From the NCBI GenBank assembly GCA_963575745.1, contig CAUYUJ010003547.1:370001-434000 (forward strand): 64,000 nt of DNA, given 5' to 3'. How positions within the stretch are numbered: position 1 is the first letter of the stretch; every line of letters starts with the position of its first letter. The position numbers and the translations under genes were made by a program. The notes under the pieces are model-generated. The model searched no databases. It was given only the letters and a program-made list of their open reading frames with translations, and had not been told where the DNA came from. The DNA is from Prorocentrum cordatum. Its lineage: Eukaryota > Sar > Dinophyceae > Prorocentrales > Prorocentraceae. Of the stretch, positions 53,597-61,935 are shown piece after piece.

Positions 53597-53850
53597 TTTG
53601 GCCGTCGTTAGGCGTTCGTGGGCTGTCTTGTGGGGCTTGGGCCGTCTAGGGGCGCTCTTGCGGATCCGTCGTGGCGATCCCTTTTCGTCCAGCGCATCTG
53701 CAGAGGGCCCCTCCTGTAAAAACCGCACACGGGGGATGCGAATATGACCCCTTCCTTTTCCCCGCCCCCCACCGGGACCCCCCCCCGCCCCGCCGGGGGA
53801 AGGACAAAGGGAAGGGGCTTCCTTTTGACGTGACTACGACGTGGGTCGAT
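53597..53850 (+). repeat. Dispersed repeat, copy 2
   Basis: Partner of 37335-37590: CCCCTTTTGGCCGTC, GGGGCTTGGGCCGTCT, GGCGCTCTTGCGGATCCG, CAGCGCAT, TAAAAACCGCA and GGAAGGGGCTTCC in the same order and spacing. Like copy 1 it follows a GGA tract and a CTTTTGG-type minisatellite, so the mobile or duplicated unit may be larger than the part that still aligns. Confidence 0.7.
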
Positions 53851-54639
53851 TCCCCTCAATACCAGGATTCTCCCCGACGACGGGAGAGTGCTCCTGGCGA
53901 AAAATATACTTTGCAAAGCAAGCGGCTCCCAGGCAATGGGCCTCTCGTGGAAAGCGTTGGCGGCCGCGCAGCGTCGGGCCACCTCTGTCTATGAGCTCCT
54001 CTCGTTAATAGGGTGGGTCCCCTCTTCCTCCCTCTTCTTTCGGTCGCGCTTCGTCCCCCTCAGCGAGAGTTTGGTCGGTTCCCGACGCATCCATGTCAGT
54101 TGCGACAGCAGTACGATCGCAGAATGATCCATCCTAGGTGGTGGGATAACAGTTTTTCTTGCATACGTGAACGGTCCACCTGGAGAGTTGCCAGTCGCGT
54201 ACTCTTCCGCCCACGCGTCCTGCAGGATGGATGGTTCAGTGGTGGTGGTCGTCCTTGTGTTCCGTGTAGTTTCTTTTGCGGTTTCTTTCTCCGATTTTCT
54301 TAATCATGTTGTTTGCGGTCTTCTTCGTGGCATCCTTTCAGGTCTCCCGTTCGGTCTTCCGGATGACTTTGTGAATGGTCTCCCTTCCCGTTTTCCTTTT
54401 GGATGTCCGTTCTACGGTCTTTTGTATTCTACCCCTCATGGTCTCATTCTGCAGTATTGACTAGAGCATTCGGGTACTGTATATACTAACCCTTGGCGCC
54501 TCGCGTATCCCCACCAGACCTCCCAAGAACAGTCGCCAGGGGAGTTGCCCTGATCAGGAGTGCGTAGCAGTATGCAATGCAGCAAGCAGAGAAGATGGAT
54601 CTCGAAGAGTTTGTCTGGAGCTTCTCGGGAACTCTGGAA
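53851..54639. other. No supported gene
   Basis: Moderate base composition. Plus frame 54167-54460 has a Phe/Leu/Gly/Pro-rich end from loosely repeated GGTCTCCC/TTCCG words. A minus frame (54436-55044) crosses the next repeat. No domain. Confidence 0.4.
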
Positions 54640-55120
54640 AGGGGGTGTATCGGGGTGGAGGGGGACAGGGGACGTTTGTTGGAGCCGTCTTGGAGGCTTT
54701 CGGTGCTCTCTTGCGGCCATCGTTAAGGTCATCGAGCCAAACGGGAAAAGGGTGCAGACCCCCCCTGTCGGGGCCCGAACATTTGTCTTTTGGAGCCTTC
54801 CCTCGGCGTTATTGGAGCGCTTTTGGGCGCTCATGAGGTCGTATCGAGCCCCTCTTGAGCCCCTCTGAGGCCGTCCTGGAGCCATCTTGTGGCCCCAGGG
54901 GTACATCGGAAGCGAGAAGGCGAAATTGCAAAACATTGGAACCCTTAGGGCGTTGACAGATTCTGGTGTCTTGGAGACCTCTTTGGAACAATCGGAGGGC
55001 ATTCGAAGCCGTCCTGAGGCGGTCTTGACCGCTCTTGAAGACATGTTGGACGCTATCTTGAGCCATCTTGCGATGTCTTGAGCGATCTTGGAGGCTCTGG
55101 GGCCCTCTTTGAGCCACTGG
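54640..55120 (+). repeat. Degenerate GTCTTGGAGGC minisatellite
   Basis: Words CGTCTTGGAGGC, GCCATC(G/T)T, GGCCGTCCTGGAGC and CTTGAGC recur about every 15-30 bases, the family seen at 34070-35010. AAGCGAGAAGGCGAAA inside it (54911) resembles GAGAAGGCGAAAAC at 34898. Confidence 0.6.
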
Positions 55121-56530
55121 GGGCCATCTCAGATGCTCCAAGCACCCGCGGAACGCTCCGTCCAGACCCAGGGGGAGGGGGGAGGGGGAGGACCCCCCCT
55201 TCCCGAAGGGCGGAAGGAATAATGAGGTCAGCTGAACGAGCTCCGTACACCACTCACGCCCGGAGGGCTGGTGAGGTTTTCGCCTTCTCAGCCCACTGCG
55301 TCGCACGACTACCGAGCCCGATGCCTTATGAGACAGCGTTCCGCCTTTCAGAAGCCGTCCTCCGTTCTAAGAAGCTCTTTTCGGAAGCTTCCACTGAGGC
55401 GGCAAGATCCCGCCTGACGGGAGCCCTGCCTTCTCAGACGGCCGCCCCGCTCGCGTGCGCGCCGCCAGCCTGCGAGTGGCTCGCGTGCGCGCCGCCAGCC
55501 TGCGAGTGGCAGCGCCCAGGGAAGCGGGCATCTCACTGTGGCTGCCCGTCCAGCGCCCGTCCGCTGGAGGCCTCCGCGGCCCAGGGAGCGGTGGCGGATC
55601 CCACGCCCGCCAGCCCCAGGGGTGCAAGAGCCAGCGCAAGGCGCCCGTGAGACGCCCGCACCGCTGTGGGCACGAGAGCACCCCTGGAGGCACCCAGGAG
55701 TGGCGGGGGCAGAGGGCGAGGAGCAGCGACCGCCCCTTCCGGAAACCCAGAACACCCGCGGGGGGACATCGCGCTTCGCGCGCCGCGGTCGGGGCGCCAG
55801 AGCGGCCGCCCGTCTGCGAGGGAGCGTCGCGAGGTCGCGAGGGTGCGAAGTGGATCGCGCATCACGGGGCGCCGTGCGCGAAGTTGGCCGACCTGGGAAG
55901 CGAGGGCCGCACCATGGGGGCGCGAAGGTGACAGCGCCTCCCTCCGACAGGGGCAACGATAGATGGGAATAGGCTAGGCACAGGGGGGGATGCATCGGCC
56001 CCCAATCGCCCATTGATCGCCGATGGGGGCCCGATGGCCCCGACCCGCCCAGGAACCTTTGGATTCTTCATCCGGGGGCCTCTCGCCGATCCATCGACGA
56101 TGCATCGCCGATTCCATGTCGCCGTGTCCCCCCCAGAGCCAATCCACCCCTGGCGCTGCACCTCCCTCCGCCCTGCCGGCCCAGGCCAGGCGAGTCGCCC
56201 CTCTCCGCGAGAGGGGGAGGCCGCCGGGTGCGGAGAGCGCGCGGGGAGAGGCGCTCGGCCGCGCCTCGCGCGGCGCGGGCTCCGCGAGGCCCCGGGGAGG
56301 TCTGGGCGGAGGCCGCCCAGACGGTCGCGCGTGTGATCAGGGGGGGTGACCTGCAGTGGGGACGCGCATCAAGAGACCGGAATGCTTTTCGTCCGGGGGC
56401 CCTGGGTTTCCTCGCTCCGGGCGCTGCGCGGTGGCTTCCCGCGGCAGTTTAAGGAGCTGCTGCGCTCAGGGTGCTCTGGGTTCCCCCCTGCATGCATCTC
56501 GCGCGCGGATTTTCATGGTTGGCTTTCTTG
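55121..56530. other. GC-rich region, no supported gene
   Basis: Includes a perfect tandem duplication of 30 bases (55449-55508, unit GCTCGCGTGCGCGCCGCCAG then CCTGCGAGTG). Numerous 100-220-residue frames on both strands are Ala/Arg/Gly/Pro-rich. GATCGCCGATGGGGGCCCGAT near 56013 forms an imperfect inverted repeat with sequence just to its left (56000 region). No domain. Confidence 0.45.
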
Positions 56531-56539
56531 GGAGGGTCT

Positions 56540-56760
56540 CTTGCGGGCTCGTTTCGATTTCTCCGATTCGAGTCGATTCGATTTCGATGGATTCCGATTC
56601 CGAGGCGATTCGGCCTCGGATTCCGATCTGAGCGCCGAAATTCTCAATGGGGGCCAAGTAGCCCGCCGATCTCCGCCGATTCGACTTCTCCCGATTTGGT
56701 TGCCCATTTCCGCCGATCCGATTCATTTCGGTAGCCGATCCGACTCGTCCACTTCGATTC
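56540..56760. repeat. Degenerate CCGATTCGA-type repeat
   Basis: CCGATTC, TCGATTCG, GATTCCGA and CCGATCCG words recur every 8-15 bases without strict period. Asp/Ser/Arg frames such as RFDFDGFRFRG follow from the repeat. Confidence 0.65.
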
Positions 56761-58102
56761 TGGGCTCTCTTGGGGTGACCTGGAGCCAACAGGGGCCCTC
56801 GAAGGTCCCTTTAGGGCCACATTCTTTGCCCCCCGTGTAGGTCGCCCCCCCTCCCCCTCACACCCGCCCGAGTGGGGGCCAGAGCCAGGGGTACGGAGGA
56901 AGAGAGACGGGGCGCCCTGTCGGCGGCGGGCGGCCCCGACGGCCCCCCTTCTGTGGCCGCGGGGGCCTGGGGCCCCGGGCCCGCCGTCCGACCGAGGGCG
57001 CCGCGGCCCGAGGCCTGGAGCCGACTGGGGGCCGCCCTCCCGGATGTGGGCGGCTCGCCGCGCCGAGCGATGGCGTCGGCGCCGGCCCCAGCCGTGGTGG
57101 GCGCCCAGCAGGCGTCCCGGCAGCCGCGGCGGCTGGAGCCCCTGCAGGCCTCGGGCAGTGCCGAGGGGGGTCGCCAGGAGTTGTGGGGCTCGCCACCTCC
57201 TCCTGGAAGTCGGGGTCCGATGAGGAGGGGGGGTCGAGGGTCGAGGAGGTTCTGAGACGGGGGCGTCTCTGCGAGTCCCGGGGGGTTCTGGCGCGTCCAG
57301 CCGGGGGCCCGCTTGCTGGAGGGGGTGGCGGTCCTCCTACCTGGTGGTGGTCAACCCCCTCGGCACTGCCTGGGCAGGCTGCACCTCAGCCTCTGGAGCC
57401 TGCGGCGGACGACTGGCGCCCAGGGGCGAAGAGGAAGGAGAGACAATTACCGATGCCGCTGCTCGTCCTGGAGGGCCCTTGTCGCCGCGGCTGGGTTCGC
57501 CTCGAAGTCGTGGTCAGAGCGCATCCCAGGGGGCGGTGGTGCGGGGCAGGGGCCGGGGCGGTGTCGGTATCTGTTGCCGCCCCGCAGGGCGCACGCGTCC
57601 GCCCGTCGTCCCCGCTGCTGCCTCAGCTGTCGCCTCCGCCCGCTTCCGCTCCCTCGCCCGCTCCGGCTGTCCCCTGTCCCTTCTGGCGCTCCCCTGCCGC
57701 TCTTCTCCGTTCCTCCGTGTCTCCTGCGTTTTCCTGGCCTCCTGATCGCGTTACCACGCCTGTCGGCAGCGCGGGCTGGCCGTTTCGCCCGAGACTTCCT
57801 CGCAACGCCTCAGCCCCGCACGCATTCGTCTTGAGCGTTTCCGGCAATGCAGAGACGGCAGGTCAGCGGTTTGAATCCGTGGATCTCAATTCAGCGACGA
57901 ACGCATTCGTCCCAACAGTTCGGCGGGGCCCTTTTTTGCCCAATGGGGCTATCGCCGCAGCGCCGTGCGCATCCCTTAATTCAAGATCCTATAAGACTGT
58001 TATAATTATGGACGGCGGCTCCTTCTCAAAAGGTGGCTATCAGTTGGTATTGCTTCGGAACACTTCGACCACACGTCTGAGCATGTGCAGCATTTTCATA
58101 CA

Positions 58103-58105
<3 letters not shown>
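56761..58105. other. GC-rich region, weak open frames
   Basis: Plus frame 57183-58256 (357 residues) is open through GC-rich sequence, then more balanced sequence (57840-58090: GQRFESVDLNSATNAF, YKTVIIMDGGSFSKGGYQL) and a TA repeat. The balanced part is the most gene-like, but no domain is recognised. Overlapping frames 56872-57255 and 57313-57834 are Gly/Pro/Arg-rich. Confidence 0.3.
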
Positions 58106-58106
<1 letters not shown>

Positions 58107-58133
<27 letters not shown>

Positions 58134-58188
58134 TTATATACATATAGATCTATATTTACATCTCTATATATATATATATATGAATCAG
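58107..58188. repeat. CT and TA microsatellites
   Basis: CT run, then TATA runs with TTTA and CATA interruptions. Tyr/Ile frames are artefacts. Confidence 0.9.
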
Positions 58189-58338
58189 TAAGGGCTTCGC
58201 CCCCTGCCGCCCGCCCCCTGTCTCGGAGAATGGGCCATGGAAGAGCTAAGTCATGAGGCCTTGGCGCTGTCGTGAAGCAGTATCGAAACTTCATGCGAAG
58301 CCGATTCGCAATCAGCAAAACCAACTGATCACAAGAGG

Positions 58339-58455
58339 GGTTACCACACCTGGCGATTGGTAAGACGTGTATGGTTTACGGGCTTGGTTACCACACCTTG
58401 CGATTAAAGGGCCGAGGGAGTTCTCGCAGTTTGGGTTACCACGCCTTGCGATGGA
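58339..58455 (+). repeat. 47-bp tandem repeat, 3 units
   Basis: GGTTACCACACCTTGCGATT recurs at about 58339, 58386 and 58434 with different intervening sequence. It runs directly into the 73-bp array. Confidence 0.65.
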
Positions 58456-58912
58456 TGTGCGTGAAGGGTGGCACCGAATTTCAGAAATGTACCAAATCCC
58501 CTGTGTTTTTGGACCCTGACCCCGCGGATCTGCGTGAGGGGTGGCACCGAATTTCAGAAATGTGGCAAATCCCCTGTGTTTTTTTGACCCTGACCCCGCG
58601 GATCTGCGTGAGGGGTGGCACCGAATTTCAGAAATGTGGCAAATCCCCTGTGTTTTTGGACCGTGACTCTGCGGATCTTCGTGAGAGGTGGCACCGAATG
58701 ACAGAAATGTGGCAAATCCCCTGTGTTTTTGGACTCTGACCCCGCGGATCTGCGTGAGGGGTGGCGTCGAATTATAGAAATGTGCCAAATCCCCTATGTT
58801 TTTGGACCCTGACCCCGCGGATCTGCGTGAGAGGTGGCACCGAATTTCAGAAATGTGGCAAATCCCTTGTGTTTTTGGACCCTGACCCCGCGGATCTGAG
58901 TGAGGGGTGTCG
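58456..58912 (+). repeat. 73-bp tandem repeat, about 6 units
   Basis: GCACCGAAT landmarks at 58471, 58544, 58618, 58691, 58764 and 58837 give a 73-base period. Each unit has AATTTCAGAAATGTGGCAAA, TCCCCTGTGTTTTTGGACC, CTGACCCCGCGGATCTG and CGTGAGGGGTG. As 73 is not a multiple of three, the reading frame rotates through units and the open frames on both strands are by-products. Confidence 0.9.
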
Positions 58913-59117
58913 ATTTCGAGCCCCCCCAGCAATTCAGACAACGCGCCCAGGAGACGCTAAAAATCTGGTTTGGGCCTCCCCCCCCTCGCGCGGTCAATCA
59001 ACTAGTTACAGTAACCAGCCAGAAGCAGAACTGTAACAATGGAAACTACAAGCTACAACTGGTACAGGAAACTGCGAACCCGCGCCTACAGCCTGGTGGC
59101 CCCACAAGGGGGCCGGC

Positions 59118-59166
<49 letters not shown>

Positions 59167-59183
59167 TGTATTAATATATACAT

Positions 59184-59229
<46 letters not shown>

Positions 59230-59294
59230 TCAAAACAAAAAAATGGGTAGGGGGTCCCGGGGGCCGAGGGGAGCACTGATTGTGTACACGGCCG
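58913..59294. other. Spacer with TA and GA microsatellites
   Basis: No gene. TA pairs at 59120-59155 with TATG, then GA pairs at 59185-59230. Confidence 0.7.
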
Positions 59295-59905
59295 TTTTGG
59301 ACCCGTCGGGGAGCGCTAAGACGCGTCAAATGAGGGGACGAGGTGTGACGAGAGGCCCAAGAAACGTCTAAGAGGACTCCAAGATTTCAAAAGCGCTCCC
59401 AGAGAGCCCAAGACCGCCCAGGAGGGCACCAAGATGGCCCAAAAGAGCTTTAAGACAGCCCAAGAAGGCCTCAAGACGGCCAAGAGGCCCTCCAAAGGAG
59501 TCCCACGAAGCCCTGAGGAAGCGAACAAACCAAATGTTTCAAAGTTTTTTTCAGATTTTCGTGTTCTGGCTGTTTCATGCTTCCGACGGGCCAAAAACAG
59601 AAATCGGCCCAAGACGGCCCAAGCGGCTCCCAAAGAGGGCCCCAGGATGGCCAAAGAGAGTCCCAAGATGGCCCAAGGGCGATCCAAAACGGCCCCAAGA
59701 AGGCCCAGAAGGTTCCAAAAGGCTTCAAGAGAGCTCCAAGAGTGCCCCAAGAGCCATCCAAGACGGCCCCGACAAGGCCTCAAGACAGCCAAGGCCTTGC
59801 AATACGCCCCAAATGGATCCCAGTACGGCCCGAGAGGGCGTGAAGTGGCCCAGACAGGCACCAAGAGGACACCCAAGACGGCCCGGAGACGCTACATGCA
59901 TATTT
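59295..59905 (-). repeat. Degenerate minisatellite, inverted orientation
   Basis: CCAAGACGGCCC, CCAAGAGGGC and AAGATGGCCCAA words recur at about 15-30 bases, the reverse complement of the CTTGG-type family at 34 and 54 kb. Frames on both strands (up to 186 residues) repeat the same residues and are not genes. Confidence 0.6.
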
Positions 59906-60131
59906 CGTCCAGTTTGTGTTGTTTCATCACGTAATGACTAAGCACAAAGGATCCAAAGTGCGGACGGCACAAGGAGATTCCCAAGACGCCGAAAAGACGG
60001 CTTGAAGGCGGCCTTATTGCTGCTCTAGCTGCTAAGTCGTTCTCCGAACAGGGTTGCTCCTTGGGAAGCGTCGCTGGCCGCCCGTCTGCGATCTTCCGTT
60101 GACGTTTCGCTCAAGCTTTTTCCCACGGGGC

Positions 60132-60569
60132 ATGGTGCCCCCGTGGGCGGTCGGAGCCCTCACCCAGCTGTCGCATGGCGTGGCCTCCTGGTTGAGTCGG
60201 GCGCCGCCGCCGCCGCCGTGCCCGGCGCTGGAGTGCCCGGACTGCCACTGCGCCTGTCCCGCGGTCCCGCCCTGCCCGGCCTGCCCAGGGGCGCCGGCTC
60301 CCCAGTGCCCGCAGCAGGAGCGGGGGCGCGCCTCCACGGCGCCCGCAGCCCCGACGGTGGCGGCGGCCTGGGGGACGACAGTGGCGTCGCTCGTGATCGG
60401 CATCGCGCTCGGCGACGTCGGGAGGTGGAGCGATGGCTGCTGCTGCCGCCGACGCCGTGCCCGCATTGGAAGGGGTGGACCAGGTGGCGTACCTCCTGTA
60501 TGCGGTGCCGGGAGCTCCCCTGTGGCACCAGCGCTGGAACTTGGGTCGGGTGGTGTCCCGTCCGAGTGA
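60132..60569 (+). CDS. Cys/Pro-rich membrane-like ORF of DIRS-like element
   Basis: 145 residues from ATG 60132. Residues 30-59 hold eight Cys in CxxC/CPxC spacing (ECPDCHCACPAVPPCPACPG); residues about 73-94 are hydrophobic (TVAAAWGTTVASLVIGIALG), a candidate membrane helix; an Arg/Gly-rich tail follows. It overlaps the next ORF by 137 bases in a different frame, the compact style of retroelements. An upstream part of the frame is open from 60054. Role unknown; a small regulatory or Gag-associated protein is a guess. Confidence 0.5.
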   Translation: MVPPWAVGALTQLSHGVASWLSRAPPPPPCPALECPDCHCACPAVPPCPACPGAPAPQCPQQERGRASTAPAAPTVAAAWGTTVASLVIGIALGDVGRWSDGCCCRRRRARIGRGGPGGVPPVCGAGSSPVAPALELGSGGVPSE

Positions 60570-61935
60570 CGCGATCCTAGTCTCGCCAGACCACCAGGTG
60601 CAGTGCGAGGTAGTGGACGGGACGTCGCCCGACATCAGCGCGGTGCGGTGGGCGCCCGCCCTCGCCCCCAGGCCGCCGGGCGTCGTGCGGGCCTACCGCT
60701 TCGCGAGCGCCCCGACTGCGGCGGAGGTGGCCGCCTGGCTCCCCGAGGCCCAGGCCGAGGCTCGGCGCTGCTTTGCTCGGCGCCACCAGGGCGTGGCCGT
60801 GCCGGCGCCCGTCTTCGAGGCGTGGCCCTGGGCTGCGCCGGGGGCGCCGGCTGCCGCCGCCGGGCCCGCCCCTCCCGCGGGGCCCCCCGCCGCCGGGCCG
60901 CCGGGCGGAGGATGGGTCGTTGCGCCAGCGGGGGGCCCACCGCCCGCCGCGGCGCCCGTCGCCCCGGTACCCGCGCCCCTGCCGGGCGGGGCGATGCGCC
61001 GAGGAGGTGCGGCCGCGGGGGCTGCGCCGGCCGCGGGCGGCGGAGAGGCGGGCGGAGCGCCGGCGCCCGCGGGAGCGGCGCTCGCGGCGGCCGTGGTCGG
61101 GGGGGCCCGACCCCTGGTGCTGGCGGGTGGCGCTGGCGACGCCGCCCCCGCCCCCGTGGGGAACCGGCGCGTCGCCCAGGAGTGGAGGGGGTACCACTAC
61201 GGCGACGTGATCATCCCTCCAGCGGGCTTCGCTGGGGCGGGCACCCCCGCCCGCGGAGTCGTCTTGCTCGCAGACGGGTCGTCTCTCTTCGTCGAGTGGG
61301 TGGCCATCGGTGACGAGTCGGACTTCGCCGACCGGGCGGTGGCGCCCGACTGTCGCCTACTGCCGGCCCGTCTCGATCGCGCTGGCAGGCCCTTCCGGAC
61401 GCTCGAGAACCTCGTCGAGAGCTGCCGTCAGGAGCACCTCCCCGACTTCATCGCGCCGAGGACGACCATGTGGTGCCTCGAGCACCTCGCGGGCGAGGGC
61501 CGCTCTCTCGAGTCCCACTTCGAGCACTTCAAGAAGCTGCGCGGGCTCCAGGACTCCCAGTGGGGCATGGAGGAGTACGCCAGTGTGATCAGCTACCTGA
61601 AGGCGTTGCTCCAGCACGATCAGGTGGACGCGTCCAACATCCTGTCGGTGGAGATGATGTTCCGCCGGCTCCAGACGATCGAGTACTGCTACAGCGACAA
61701 GTTGCGCGAGAGGACAGCGGGCTCCTCCGCGGGGAGGCTCACCGCCGACGAGCAGGCCGCCTTCGGGGCGACGGCCCGAGCCGAGTCGAGGCTCATGGTG
61801 TCGCCCGCGCTGCTCGAGAGTGCCAAGCAGGAGCTGGAGCGGGACGCGTCGCTGGCCAAGAGCCTCCTGAAGGCGCGCGAGGCGCGGGAGTCGCTGGGCA
61901 AGCGGAGGCAGGGCCAGGGGAAGGACCAGGGGTGA
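60433..61935 (+). CDS. Gag-like ORF1 of DIRS-like element, intact
   Basis: 500 residues from ATG 60433 to TGA 61933-61935 without interruption. Residues 1-110 are compact (GVDQVAYLLYAVPGAPLWHQ) and about 115-235 are Ala/Gly/Pro-rich. About 245-300 look beta-rich (EWRGYHYGDVIIPPAGF, GVVLLADGSSLFVEW). About 310-420 look helical (MWCLEHLAGEGRSLESHFEH, QVDASNILSVEMMFRRLQT), and the end is charged (Lys/Arg/Glu). The place before an RT ORF and the basic tail suggest a Gag-like nucleic-acid-binding protein. Its stop overlaps the start of the next ORF (TGATG). Confidence 0.6.
   Translation: MAAAAADAVPALEGVDQVAYLLYAVPGAPLWHQRWNLGRVVSRPSDAILVSPDHQVQCEVVDGTSPDISAVRWAPALAPRPPGVVRAYRFASAPTAAEVAAWLPEAQAEARRCFARRHQGVAVPAPVFEAWPWAAPGAPAAAAGPAPPAGPPAAGPPGGGWVVAPAGGPPPAAAPVAPVPAPLPGGAMRRGGAAAGAAPAAGGGEAGGAPAPAGAALAAAVVGGARPLVLAGGAGDAAPAPVGNRRVAQEWRGYHYGDVIIPPAGFAGAGTPARGVVLLADGSSLFVEWVAIGDESDFADRAVAPDCRLLPARLDRAGRPFRTLENLVESCRQEHLPDFIAPRTTMWCLEHLAGEGRSLESHFEHFKKLRGLQDSQWGMEEYASVISYLKALLQHDQVDASNILSVEMMFRRLQTIEYCYSDKLRERTAGSSAGRLTADEQAAFGATARAESRLMVSPALLESAKQELERDASLAKSLLKAREARESLGKRRQGQGKDQG

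Noticed and set aside
57868-57878. GGTTTGAATCC, resembling a tRNA B box
   Set aside because: No matching A box at the right distance, and the flanking bases do not form T-arm or acceptor stems.
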